Virus record (IMG/VR): IMGVR_UViG_3300010392_001226
Span: 1-28,333 of that record
Strand: one strand, 5' to 3'
DNA: 28,333 bases
Source of the DNA: a virus
The notes under the pieces were generated by a model, which worked only from the letters and a program-made list of their open reading frames with translations, ran no database searches and was not told the origin of the DNA. Within the stretch, counting starts at the first letter, position 1. The number at the start of each line of letters is the position of its first letter. Both the position numbers and the translations under genes were made by a program. Below, one piece after another: positions 1-6,197 of this stretch.

Positions 1-75
1 CTCTGGAGTGGACTCGAACGCTCCCTCAAGGCAGCCGCTTCGCCCGCAGTCCAACTCAAACTTGTAAAGCCCCAT
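1..75 (-). CDS. Hypothetical early protein, cut by the left edge
   Basis: The first 25 residues of a minus-strand gene start at the ATG complementary to 73-75 and run off the window. The visible start reads MGLYKFELDCGRSGCLEGAF and is not recognised. The start is supported by an AAAGGGAG Shine-Dalgarno six to seven bases upstream, within the start-associated motif shared with other early genes. It is the last gene seen of the leftward early operon. No function can be given. Confidence 0.6.
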   Translation of the reverse strand, partial: MGLYKFELDCGRSGCLEGAFESTPE

Positions 76-108
76 GTCGTTCTCCCTTTGGTTAAAATTG
101 CTGTAGAC

Positions 109-129
109 CATCGGAGCGTCACTCCGATG
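109..129. promoter_or_regulatory. 21-bp palindrome, copy 1
   Basis: The arms are CATCGGA and TCCGATG with a 7-base spacer. This is one of five intergenic palindromes of the form CWTCGGA-N7-TCCGAWG in the first 10 kb. It lies between the partial left-edge gene and the gene to its right, and it contains that gene's TGA stop. Arm sequence and spacer length are conserved while spacer sequence is not, which suits a dimeric DNA-binding protein. An mRNA hairpin is the alternative. Confidence 0.65.
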
Positions 130-376
130 CTTTGCCGGCGGGCCACCATAGCCACGACGGCAATGATGTTGACGGGGTCCGTGCCGGTGAAACTTTTCCC
201 GGCCACAGGCTGACGTAGCGGCGAGTGCGAATCATTTCGTCGCCACGATGGTCGGTTGCTCGGAGCGTGAACGTCGGCCAGTCGATGGCGATGATCTCGG
301 CCTTCTTGGCATAGCAACCGAATGATGCCATCACCCAGTCGCCGACTTTCAACTCGCGAGCGTCTGCCGCCTTCAT
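119..376 (-). CDS. Hypothetical early protein (85 aa)
   Basis: An unrecognised 85-residue protein. The central part, including KVGDWVMASFGCYAKKAEII, looks like a small beta-barrel; the tail is rich in Ser, Pro and Trp and ends Lys-Ala-Ser-Glu. I chose the ATG at 376 because it follows the TGA of the upstream gene by four bases and has GGAG about ten bases upstream; an in-frame TTG at 424 would add 16 residues. The stop codon lies inside the 109-129 palindrome, so the palindrome also encodes the C-terminus. It belongs to the leftward early operon. Confidence 0.65.
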   Translation of the reverse strand: MKAADARELKVGDWVMASFGCYAKKAEIIAIDWPTFTLRATDHRGDEMIRTRRYVSLWPGKVSPARTPSTSLPSWLWWPAGKASE

Positions 377-380
377 GGCC

Positions 381-650
381 TCATTGCTCCATTTGTTCGG
401 GATCGGCGGCCAGCCACCTTTCAAACAGTCGCCGATCGCCAGGGTGTTGCGAGTGTTCCAAGAGATACCCAGGTGCGCCGTGTCGGGGCCAGCCTTGCTT
501 GGCGACGTGCATCGAAGTTCGGCACCGCCAGCACAGCATCAGCCACGCTACGAAAGGCCAGCCAGGCAGCCAAGCTACAGGCATCAGAAGTGGACGCACC
601 TTCAGGCACTCTTGGCACTCGGCGTGGAATTGGGGCATTGGCTTCAGCAT
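381..650 (-). CDS. Small protein with two CxxC pairs around a hydrophobic segment (89 aa)
   Basis: An 89-residue protein with a CQEC motif near residue 12, a hydrophobic Trp-rich stretch (about residues 20-40), then a CWRC motif, followed by a basic and charged tail. The four cysteines could form one zinc ribbon, with the hydrophobic stretch folded between the pairs or acting as a membrane segment. The start at 650 follows the upstream TGA by four bases. The junction GGGGAGCAATGAAACC-ATG nearly repeats the one before the next gene (GGAGCAATGAGGCC-ATG). Function unknown. Confidence 0.55.
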   Translation of the reverse strand: MLKPMPQFHAECQECLKVRPLLMPVAWLPGWPFVAWLMLCWRCRTSMHVAKQGWPRHGAPGYLLEHSQHPGDRRLFERWLAADPEQMEQ

Positions 651-654
651 GGTT

Positions 655-1041
655 TCATTGCTCCCCTGGCCCAGTGAGCAACAGCCTTTGCTGGTGATGC
701 TCGATGCGTGGCTGCGACTCCTGCGCGACACGTCGCTGGGTCACATGGCCTAGCAGGGCATCCATTTCGGGCGTGTCGGGCTGGAACATACAAGAGAACG
801 TCGTGTTGCGAGCAAAGAACCGAGCATGCACCCGGCCCTCGGTGCCGGCGTGGATCTCCCTTTTGTCTTGCCGGACTCTCATCAGCGAAAACAGGCGGAC
901 GAATTCGGCCGGCTCCACGAAAATACTCACGCCGCCCCACTTGTCGATCGAGATGTTGATCAGCTTCCGCTTACTAACGCTCAATTTGGACACCAGCAGG
1001 TGAGTGTCTGACAAGGCTTTCGTGACGCTTCGATCTGCCAT
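655..1041 (-). CDS. Hypothetical early protein (128 aa)
   Basis: An unrecognised 128-residue protein. Its N-terminal half (residues about 8-60) alternates basic and hydrophobic residues and looks folded; the C-terminus is Gln/Arg-rich and probably flexible. The ATG at 1041 is preceded by CAACCACGAAAGGGAAACG, one of the clearest copies of the start-associated motif, and behind that by the 1065-1085 palindrome. An upstream in-frame start at 1104 would run through the palindrome and is less likely. Stop and next start are separated by four bases, suggesting translational coupling. Confidence 0.65.
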   Translation of the reverse strand: MADRSVTKALSDTHLLVSKLSVSKRKLINISIDKWGGVSIFVEPAEFVRLFSLMRVRQDKREIHAGTEGRVHARFFARNTTFSCMFQPDTPEMDALLGHVTQRRVAQESQPRIEHHQQRLLLTGPGEQ

Positions 1042-1064
1042 CGTTTCCCTTTCGTGGTTGAGAC

Positions 1065-1085
1065 CTTCGGATGGTTGGTCCGATG
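1065..1085. promoter_or_regulatory. 21-bp palindrome, copy 2
   Basis: The arms are CTTCGGA and TCCGATG with a 7-base spacer. It sits a few bases after the stop of the 91-residue membrane-protein gene and about 25 bases before the start of the 128-residue gene. It belongs to the CWTCGGA-N7-TCCGAWG family. It could be an operator or a hairpin in the intercistronic mRNA. Confidence 0.65.
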
Positions 1086-1087
1086 CT

Positions 1088-1363
1088 TTAGTCGATAATC
1101 TCATCGTTCTCGATTCGGTCGATAATCTCTTCGACCAAGTGATCAGCTTTGCGTGCCGATGCGTCGCAATCGTCGGCCGTCAGCATTGCCGCAATTCTGA
1201 TGTTCTTCATGCGTACGGCGGCAACTTCCTCGGAAAATCGATCCGAACGCTCGCGGTAGTACTCAATCCGCTTTCGGAGGTAGGCCGCTTCGCTTCGGCC
1301 AACCATCACGTTGGCGATCAGCACGATCGTGGCCGTGATCCACATTGCGAAAATGAACCCCAT
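1088..1363 (-). CDS. Small membrane protein with a coiled-coil tail (91 aa)
   Basis: A 91-residue protein with an N-terminal membrane segment (about residues 2-21, FIFAMWITATIVLIANVMV) followed by a highly charged helix, likely coiled coil, to the end. The charged tail would be cytoplasmic if the N-terminus is outside. The start at 1363 has CCGGAGAG seven bases upstream within the start-associated motif. A second possible palindrome core (TCGGA-N7-TCCGA) lies inside the gene at 1230-1246. Phage small membrane proteins of this shape can act in superinfection exclusion or host takeover, but nothing here proves it. Confidence 0.65.
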   Translation of the reverse strand: MGFIFAMWITATIVLIANVMVGRSEAAYLRKRIEYYRERSDRFSEEVAAVRMKNIRIAAMLTADDCDASARKADHLVEEIIDRIENDEIID

Positions 1364-1384
1364 TTTGCTCTCCGGTTGGTTGAC

Positions 1385-1405
1385 CTTCGGATCAGTGCTC
1401 CGATG
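1385..1405. promoter_or_regulatory. 21-bp palindrome, copy 3
   Basis: The arms are CTTCGGA and TCCGATG with a 7-base spacer. The TGA stop of the ASCH-domain gene (1392-1394) falls in the spacer, so the right arm also encodes the end of that protein (Ala-Ser-Glu-His). The start-associated motif of the 91-residue gene follows directly on the minus strand. Confidence 0.65.
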
Positions 1406-1799
1406 CGCTGGGGCATAAGAGTTGTAATAGAATCGGATGCTGCCCCCACTGGATCAGCTCGCCGCTGAAAGGGAGGCTGCGGAAGTCGTGATAGGACCGC
1501 ATTTGTTCCCAGTCGGCGAATCCATCGCTTACCGCAAATGCATCAAGCTCCACCTGCTCGCTCAAGCGATGCTCGGCGATCACAATTCCCTGGGAGTCGA
1601 TCCAGCAGTCGAGCACGGCCAGGCACGTTTCGTCGGACAGCACTCGTTGGCGTGAGCGATACGCCTTTTCTTCCCAGCCGCGCAGGCTGATCTGATCGCC
1701 CGGACAAATCGGGCGCTTGCGAGGCTGGCGAATCGTGTGAACTTTGTCACCCGTCACTATGGCCGGCCAGAAGCGACGCTCGAAGAGTAAGACTTTCAT
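1392..1799 (-). CDS. ASCH-domain protein (135 aa)
   Basis: This small protein resembles the ASCH family, a PUA-like beta-barrel that binds RNA or modified nucleosides and is common in phages. Supporting segments are the N-terminal strand with WPAIVTGDKVHTIR (residues 11-24), GDQISLRGWEEKAYRSRQ (34-51), which is the family's GD...LR...R core, a DGF motif at 92-94 and a closing SGELIQWG (112-119). It would act in the cytoplasm on RNA; the substrate is unknown. The start at 1799 follows the upstream TAG by three bases with GGGAG nine bases upstream. The stop lies inside palindrome copy 3. Confidence 0.75.
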   Translation of the reverse strand: MKVLLFERRFWPAIVTGDKVHTIRQPRKRPICPGDQISLRGWEEKAYRSRQRVLSDETCLAVLDCWIDSQGIVIAEHRLSEQVELDAFAVSDGFADWEQMRSYHDFRSLPFSGELIQWGQHPILLQLLCPSASEH

Positions 1800-1802
1800 G
1801 GC

Positions 1803-2105
1803 CTATGGCTCCCAATGATCGACTTCCTGCCAAACGGCATCTTGTGGCGACAGCCCCTGCCAATACGGATCAATCCAGCAGTCGCGGCCGGTGTCCGCCG
1901 TCATGTCGCTGGGCCAGTCGTATTGCACACGGAACAGGTGATTCACCTGTCGGCACCACTTGCGAAACCTGGGCGAGCAAAGCGTCCACGAACGCGCGAC
2001 GCCGAACAGCAGCGCATCGAGCCAGAGGCACTTCACCCACGGCCGCCCCCAGCCTTGCCGTTTTTCAAAGTATCGCTGCCTCGCATATCGAATGGCGGTC
2101 AACAT
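1803..2105 (-). CDS. Hypothetical early protein, Trp/Arg-rich (100 aa)
   Basis: An unrecognised 100-residue protein, basic and aromatic-rich in the first 60 residues (many Arg and Trp, Cys at 26, 43 and 51) and acidic at the end. It might bind nucleic acid, but no family is visible. The ATG at 2105 follows the TGA of the upstream gene by three bases, and an AAAGG stretch lies about ten bases upstream. It is part of a tightly packed early operon. Confidence 0.6.
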   Translation of the reverse strand: MLTAIRYARQRYFEKRQGWGRPWVKCLWLDALLFGVARSWTLCSPRFRKWCRQVNHLFRVQYDWPSDMTADTGRDCWIDPYWQGLSPQDAVWQEVDHWEP

Positions 2106-2108
2106 GGT

Positions 2109-2396
2109 TCACTTACCTTTCTGGTTTGAAACAGCATCGGATGGTGAATGCTTAACGCGCTCGATCTCGTCGAGCGCAACGCAATACTTGTTGCCGTTGT
2201 CCCAATGCACGAACACCATGTGGGCAGCTGTCGCCCGACGTTCATGGCCTTCTAGGTGTTGAACGGTGCCTCCCCAATTCCCAGTCGTCACGCCGATTGG
2301 CCACACCCTCGCTCCATTGGGAAAGGCCTCTTCGACTGCCTCGCGAACACGCACCTGCATGTCCCGAAACTCTTGAATCATGCGAACGTCGTACAT
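2109..2396 (-). CDS. Hypothetical early protein (95 aa)
   Basis: A 95-residue protein with an N-terminal amphipathic helix (residues 6-25) and a beta-rich remainder including VFVHWDNGNKYCVALDEIER (61-80), which resembles a small SH3- or Tudor-like barrel. The start at 2396 is preceded by CCAACCAACGAAAGGGAAACC, the best copy of the start-associated motif, with palindrome copy 4 directly behind it. No function is assigned. Confidence 0.65.
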   Translation of the reverse strand: MYDVRMIQEFRDMQVRVREAVEEAFPNGARVWPIGVTTGNWGGTVQHLEGHERRATAAHMVFVHWDNGNKYCVALDEIERVKHSPSDAVSNQKGK

Positions 2397-2419
2397 GGTT
2401 TCCCTTTCGTTGGTTGGAG

Positions 2420-2440
2420 CATCGGATCGGTAATCCGATG
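2420..2440. promoter_or_regulatory. 21-bp palindrome, copy 4
   Basis: The arms are CATCGGA and TCCGATG, perfectly symmetrical, with a 7-base spacer. It lies between the helicase-loader-like gene (stop at 2449) and the 95-residue gene (start at 2396). It is immediately followed on the minus strand by the shared CCAACCAACGAAAGGG motif, giving the same palindrome plus ribosome-site arrangement as copies 1-3. Confidence 0.65.
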
Positions 2441-2448
2441 CGGTTGGT

Positions 2449-2880
2449 CTATCTGGTACGTGCTTCCGATTGCCACGGCGTGGGTCCGCTGTAGGGACCG
2501 TCGATCACGTCGCATGCCTGATCCCAATTCAGGCCCCGGGCCAACAAGGCCCGAAACTTGCCGATCCGCTCCAAGCTGGCCGCTAACACTTCATCGCGGT
2601 ACGGCCGATCAACCGCTTCGCCATCCCCGCCGGCCGTGATCCGCTGGGCGTGCGTCACGATACAACGCGGAATGTCACTCACCTGGTACGCTTGCGGCTT
2701 GCCGCCGGCCAGCAGTTCGACGCTGGCCTGCTGGGCCGCTTCCAAGTCGATCGCCGCCAACGCCACACACCAGGCCTGGCACCGCTCGCGGCCGTGCTCG
2801 GCGTCGTACAGGTACGCTTTGGCCTCGGGGAACAAGGCGGCGTGCCGCCTGGCCCAAGTGCGAAACTCGTCTTCGTTCAT
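2449..2880 (-). CDS. Replicative helicase loader-like protein (143 aa)
   Basis: A 143-residue, mostly helical protein directly downstream of the initiator gene, the position of lambda P after O. The N-terminus (MNEDEFRTWARRHAALFPEA) and the later WCVALAAIDLEAA and VSDIPRCIVTHAQRI segments resemble small phage helicase-loader/replisome-organiser partners of the G40P-loader type: a short domain followed by a line about which residues to sample along the 'P..adi' region. The expected role is recruiting the host DnaB helicase to the origin. The call relies on position and a loose pattern, not a diagnostic motif. The ATG at 2880 lies 15 bases past the initiator stop. Confidence 0.5.
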   Translation of the reverse strand: MNEDEFRTWARRHAALFPEAKAYLYDAEHGRERCQAWCVALAAIDLEAAQQASVELLAGGKPQAYQVSDIPRCIVTHAQRITAGGDGEAVDRPYRDEVLAASLERIGKFRALLARGLNWDQACDVIDGPYSGPTPWQSEARTR

Positions 2881-2894
2881 GGTCGCTCAGCCTT

Positions 2895-3674
2895 TCAAAA
2901 GGGCAGCTCCTGTCTGGAGCGGGGTGGCCAGAACCGGGCATCCTCCGGCGAATGTCCCGGCCGGTAGTGCGTCACCGCGAAGTGCAAGGCTCCGGCACCT
3001 TGATACGCCTCGCGGTCACGTTCGAACACGGCAGCCAGGGCCAGTGCATCCGCCGGCGACAGCCCGGCCTGTTTCGCACAGCGGATCGTGATGGCAGCCC
3101 TCGCTAAGCCGCAAGAAAACAAACGTTCCTCCGCCGCCTCCCAAGCGTCACGCTCCGGCACGCTTTCGCTTGAGGGGGGAGGGGGTGGCGCTTCCTGGTC
3201 GTTTCCTATGCGCTTCCTAGATATAGAGCGGCGCGCATCAGTTGCCGTTTGGTCTGCATCAGTTGCCGTTTGGTCTGCATCAGTTGCCGTTTGGTAACCG
3301 GCAACTGATGCCGGTTGCTCTGCCCGGCGAGCCCAGCAGAATTCCACCTGATCCCAGAAGATCACGAAGTGCAGCCGTGTCTTCCCATCAGGGCATAGCT
3401 TGCGCTGGCGATGAATCAGTCCCAGCAGCTCCAGCGCTGCGCAGGCCATCCGCACGGTTCGTTCGCCGCGGCCCAGATCACGCGCTACGGTGTCGAGGCC
3501 CGGCCAGCAGCTCCGCCCGCCGCCATAATCGTCGAGCTGCCGGAGCACGCTCTTGATCAGGGCTCCACTGCTGCTGGTGCGCTCGCTCCAGCGCACGGTC
3601 GGGATCTCGATCTCGCGTAACATGCGGAGCTGCTTCCCTCGGTTCCAGTTGATCTCTTGCTGTTGGGCTGCCAT
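2895..3674 (-). CDS. Replication initiator, lambda O-like, winged helix (259 aa)
   Basis: This is probably the phage replication initiator. Residues about 36-92 form a helix-turn-helix/winged-helix domain of the HTH_36 type (GALIKSVLRQLDDYGG...WPGLDTVARDLGRGERTVRMACAALELLGLI). A linker at 128-147 contains three copies of Asp-Gln-Thr-Ala-Thr-Asp-Ala, encoded by DNA iterons. A proline run (163-167) and a helical C-terminal domain (about 176-245) follow. As in lambda O, the N-terminal domain would bind the iterons inside the gene and the C-terminal domain would bind the helicase loader encoded next. I chose the ATG at 3674; the in-frame extension to 3746 overlaps the upstream gene. Confidence 0.7.
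   Translation of the reverse strand: MAAQQQEINWNRGKQLRMLREIEIPTVRWSERTSSSGALIKSVLRQLDDYGGGRSCWPGLDTVARDLGRGERTVRMACAALELLGLIHRQRKLCPDGKTRLHFVIFWDQVEFCWARRAEQPASVAGYQTATDADQTATDADQTATDARRSISRKRIGNDQEAPPPPPSSESVPERDAWEAAEERLFSCGLARAAITIRCAKQAGLSPADALALAAVFERDREAYQGAGALHFAVTHYRPGHSPEDARFWPPRSRQELPF
3235..3311. repeat. Iterons inside the initiator gene; candidate replication origin
   Basis: Two exact 21-bp units (3235-3255, 3256-3276) and a third that diverges at its end (3277-3297) begin GCATCAGTTGCC and are followed by an inverted 12-bp copy, GGCAACTGATGC (3300-3311). The 21-bp period keeps the reading frame. An AT-richer stretch (TTCCTAGATATAGAG, 3215-3229) lies to the left and could be the unwinding element. 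Lambdoid phages carry their origin as iterons in the middle of gene O, and the gene context here matches. Confidence 0.7.
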
Positions 3675-3700
3675 GCCGTGAGCAACTTTCTTGTGATTGG

Positions 3701-4036
3701 TTACGGTTGGGGAGGCAACTGCTCGGACAGTGCCCAGGCTTGCCACGCTTCGGTATCGCGGGCGATCGCATCGTCTGGCTGCCGGTCGTGCAGCACATAC
3801 TCGGCCTGGCTATACCAGCCGGACCGGTGCCGTTCCTTGCCGCGGGCACACAGGTGATAAGTCGTCGCCAGGCCCAGCCGGCGATAGACCACGATCTGCT
3901 CCTCGGCCCGCGGCACGTCCTTGGGTTGATCGAGGGCATCGAACTCGACGCCGTGGATTACTACACGGAGCAGGTCCGGAGCGCTTCGCAGTTGCAGCGT
4001 GATGCCGGCGGCTGGTCCGTCGAGGAAGCTGATCAT
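3701..4036 (-). CDS. Conserved hypothetical protein (111 aa)
   Basis: A 111-residue protein starting MISFLDGPAAGITLQLR, with central segments VYRRLGLATTYHLCARG and SGWYSQAEYVLHD. I recall this pattern from small proteins in planctomycete prophages but know no function. The start ATG at 4036 overlaps the TGA of the upstream gene (ATGA), and GGGAG lies nine bases upstream, so the pair is translationally coupled. The in-frame extension to 4186 is a shadow of the upstream gene. Confidence 0.7.
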   Translation of the reverse strand: MISFLDGPAAGITLQLRSAPDLLRVVIHGVEFDALDQPKDVPRAEEQIVVYRRLGLATTYHLCARGKERHRSGWYSQAEYVLHDRQPDDAIARDTEAWQAWALSEQLPPQP

Positions 4037-4275
4037 CGGGGCTTGCTCCCGCGGGCCGCTCGGCCGGCGATCCGCAACGCCTGGTAGCAGGCCGATCGCT
4101 GCTCCTTGGTTCCCTTGGCCAGCAGGTTCAGCCGCACGACTTTGGTGCGCAGTTCGATCGGCACTTCGAACCAATGCTGCCGGCACATCAACTGATCTGG
4201 GTAGCGATTGCCTTGGCAGCCGCGGACCGGACAGGTCAGCTTGCGGCGCGTCGATCGCTTCTTCTTGACAGTCAT
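4033..4275 (-). CDS. Small zinc-finger-like protein (80 aa)
   Basis: An 80-residue basic protein. After a Lys/Arg-rich start, CPVRGC (residues 15-20) and CRQHW (31-35) give a C-x4-C...C-x2-H arrangement like a short treble-clef zinc site. A helix, VPIELRTKVVRLN, and a basic tail follow. It may bind DNA or RNA. The ATG at 4275 has AGGAG about eleven bases upstream. It lies directly downstream of csrA in the leftward operon, after a 150-base gap containing the 13-base palindrome CCGGACGGTCCGG (4327-4339). Confidence 0.7.
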   Translation of the reverse strand: MTVKKKRSTRRKLTCPVRGCQGNRYPDQLMCRQHWFEVPIELRTKVVRLNLLAKGTKEQRSACYQALRIAGRAARGSKPR

Positions 4276-4425
4276 CGTGGGTCGATCTCCTATTGTTAAT
4301 GAAGTGTCACGGATGAAACCAACGAGCCGGACGGTCCGGTCGAGCAGCGATCTTAGCGGCGGGCACCCGGCCCCTATTGCTCGCTCAAGAAACATGCTTC
4401 TCGGCAGTGGTCCAGATCCGGCGCA

Positions 4426-4638
4426 TCAGGCGGCCTCCGCATCACGTGACTGCTTGTCGTCTGAGTCGCTCGCCTGCTGGGCCTGGATCTTGAGCCAGAT
4501 TTCCTTGCGGTGGATGGCGACATCCTTCGGGGCGTCGATCCCCAGGCGGACCTTGTCGCCTCGAATGGCGACGACTGTGATGGTCACATCGTCGCCGATC
4601 ATGATTTGCTGATCCTTGTGTCGTGATAGAACGAGCAT
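4426..4638 (-). CDS. csrA: CsrA/RsmA-family post-transcriptional regulator (70 aa)
   Basis: A 70-residue CsrA homologue, an RNA-binding dimer that recognises GGA in hairpin loops and usually blocks or stabilises mRNAs. It starts MLVLSR with the expected Leu4 and Arg6, continues IMIGDDVTITVVAIRGDKVRLGI and has HRKEIW with Arg44, the key RNA-contacting residue. The C-terminal 15 residues are a charged tail. The start at 4638 fits the family exactly; the upstream in-frame extension is noise. A loop-exposed AGGGATC hairpin lies 45 bases upstream, and CAGGATG overlaps the start codon, so autoregulation is plausible. A phage-encoded copy could retarget host translation or control phage mRNAs. Confidence 0.95.
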   Translation of the reverse strand: MLVLSRHKDQQIMIGDDVTITVVAIRGDKVRLGIDAPKDVAIHRKEIWLKIQAQQASDSDDKQSRDAEAA

Positions 4639-4682
4639 CCTGAGTTCTTCCTTTGCTTGCGTGGTCAATCCGTTGGTAAGGC

Positions 4683-4707
4683 CGCGGCGGCGATCCCTGC
4701 CGCCGCG
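4683..4707 (-). promoter_or_regulatory. Hairpin with AGGGATC loop upstream of csrA; candidate CsrA site
   Basis: On the minus strand a perfect 9-bp GC stem (CGCGGCGGC/GCCGCCGCG) presents the 7-base loop AGGGATC. CsrA prefers A(N)GGA motifs in short hairpin loops. The site lies in the leader of the phage csrA gene, about 45 bases before its ATG, where many csrA genes are autoregulated. The hairpin is seen directly; CsrA binding is inference. Confidence 0.5.
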
Positions 4708-4772
4708 ACCGACAACTCCCTTCCCTCGGCCGGCCTCCAGCCAGCCTTTCACCAGGCGTCCGTCGCCCGGTG

Positions 4773-5543
4773 TTAGTCGCTTATGTGCCCGGCAGCGGTC
4801 ACATGCTGCCTCACACAGTCTTGGATCTCATGGAACAATGCGCGAAAGCTTTCGGGTGATTGCGAACGATCCAGCAGCCGAGGCCCCCACACTTCGCCAC
4901 CGAATTCGTGAAGCACTTCCTGCCAATACTGCACGACAGTGGCTGCCTGCTCCTCGGTGGGAGGCCCGAACTCCATCTTCAGATCGATCCGCGAAAGAAG
5001 TGCAGAGTCGAGTCGGTCAGGCAGGTTGGTTGCCAAGATGAAGAGCGTGGGAGATTGCCAACGATCGAGATACTGCCAGAACACGCCCATTGCCGAACTG
5101 AGTTCTCGGCCCACCGTGCTAGATCCGGCATCCGTTCGTGAGATCAGCATCTGCTCGACTTCATCGAGCAGCACTACACAAGCCGGCCTCGTTTCGAGCC
5201 ACTGCATCACGGCGGAGACATTGGAGGCAGACTGCCCTACATATTTGGCGATCAGGTTTTCGCAACGAACGCGGTACAGAGGCACGTTCAGCTTGGCGGC
5301 AATCCACTGTGAAGCCATCGTTTTGCCGTTTCCTGGCGGTCCGTAGAACAGCATTCGATCGATCGGTCGAATGCCATGCTTCGCCAAGCGGGCGAATTGT
5401 TCCTGATGCTGCCACTGCGAGAGTACCGTCTCACGCAGAGCATCGAGTGACTGCGTGGTCACCAGCGATGCCAGGTTCGTGGCCGGCCGTTCCAGCGATA
5501 GGCCAGCAGGCATTTCTTTCGTGTCGCGGGGCAATTCGTCCAC
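4773..5543 (-). CDS. AAA+ ATPase (256 aa)
   Basis: A single-domain AAA+ ATPase. Walker A is GPPGNGKT (residues 68-75), Walker B is VVLLDE (123-128) and sensor 1 is ATN (171-173), followed by Leu-Pro-Asp-Arg-Leu-Asp and Leu-Leu-Ser-Arg-Ile-Asp, which supply arginine-finger candidates R177 and R185. The lid domain follows (about 195-250). The fold is nearest the classical AAA clade (FtsH/p97/SpoVK-like) rather than DnaC loaders. It would remodel a protein complex, target unknown. The start is a GTG at 5543 sharing its G with the TAG stop of the coiled-coil protein gene, so the two are translationally coupled and probably act together. Confidence 0.85.
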   Translation of the reverse strand: MDELPRDTKEMPAGLSLERPATNLASLVTTQSLDALRETVLSQWQHQEQFARLAKHGIRPIDRMLFYGPPGNGKTMASQWIAAKLNVPLYRVRCENLIAKYVGQSASNVSAVMQWLETRPACVVLLDEVEQMLISRTDAGSSTVGRELSSAMGVFWQYLDRWQSPTLFILATNLPDRLDSALLSRIDLKMEFGPPTEEQAATVVQYWQEVLHEFGGEVWGPRLLDRSQSPESFRALFHEIQDCVRQHVTAAGHISD

Positions 5544-6088
5544 TACTTGGTGGTCCTTTCATTCACGAAATCATTGAGCCGATCGGCAACAGCCATTGCC
5601 ACCGGGTAGGTGAGTCCGTCGATCTTGAGATACCACTCATCCGAACTTGCCAAGATACGATCCTGCAACTGACCAACGAACATTACATCCGCCGCAGTCA
5701 GCAGGTTCGTGGCGAGCAGTGAGAGACGCAAAGCACTAATCGGCTCCTTGCGCCATTCGTCGGAATGAACGCCGTGCTTGTCTTCGTCCGCTGGTTCCAT
5801 TCGATCAAACAACGGCAGGATCTCCGAAGGGCCTGGACGGAGGAACATGAACAGGGCGTGCTTTGTTCCGTCGCGCGACTCCCGTGCAGCTTGCAGTTCG
5901 TCTTTGGCCTCTTCGTACTTGGCCTTGGCCTCATTCGCCGCCAGCGAAGCGGCGAGAATATCAGTCTCTTGGCTTTTGATCAGCTCGATGAAATGACCGA
6001 CTTCACCGAACACTTCTTCGTATTGGGCCAGCAGCTTCTGGAGCGTGGCAACATCGGTCGTCTTCGTCTTCGTCTTTCGTTTGGCCAT
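5543..6088 (-). CDS. Coiled-coil protein coupled to the AAA+ ATPase (181 aa)
   Basis: A 181-residue protein. After a Lys/Thr-rich start, residues about 10-72 form a long charged helix with heptad character (LQKLLAQYEEVFGEV ... AKYEEAKDELQAARES). A folded C-terminal half follows (about 78-181). It has no recognised family. The ATG at 6088 has GGAGG four to five bases upstream, the best ribosome site of the early region. An in-frame ATG at 6169, inside the 6134-6171 hairpin, would add 27 residues and is less likely. It overlaps the AAA+ gene by one base and may be its adaptor or substrate. Confidence 0.7.
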   Translation of the reverse strand: MAKRKTKTKTTDVATLQKLLAQYEEVFGEVGHFIELIKSQETDILAASLAANEAKAKYEEAKDELQAARESRDGTKHALFMFLRPGPSEILPLFDRMEPADEDKHGVHSDEWRKEPISALRLSLLATNLLTAADVMFVGQLQDRILASSDEWYLKIDGLTYPVAMAVADRLNDFVNERTTK

Positions 6089-6133
6089 ATTACCTCCGTG
6101 TCGTGATTGAAAATGTGTCGCGACTCTTGCGCC

Positions 6134-6171
6134 GCATGGCCCGCCGCAGACATCAGTCAGGCGGGCCATGC
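6134..6171. promoter_or_regulatory. Perfect 12-bp inverted repeat in the leader of the coiled-coil gene
   Basis: GCATGGCCCGCC and GGCGGGCCATGC are separated by 14 bases, a very stable hairpin. No T-tract follows on either strand, so it is not a typical intrinsic terminator. It lies between the 45-residue membrane-protein gene and the coiled-coil gene and could be an operator, a processing site or an mRNA-stability element. Confidence 0.5.
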
Positions 6172-6197
6172 GTTCCTGCAACCTCCTCGATTCCGCG

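Noticed and set aside
3235-3311. CRISPR-like array
   Set aside because: The units are directly adjacent, without spacers, and in-frame inside a gene; iterons or a coding repeat explain them better.
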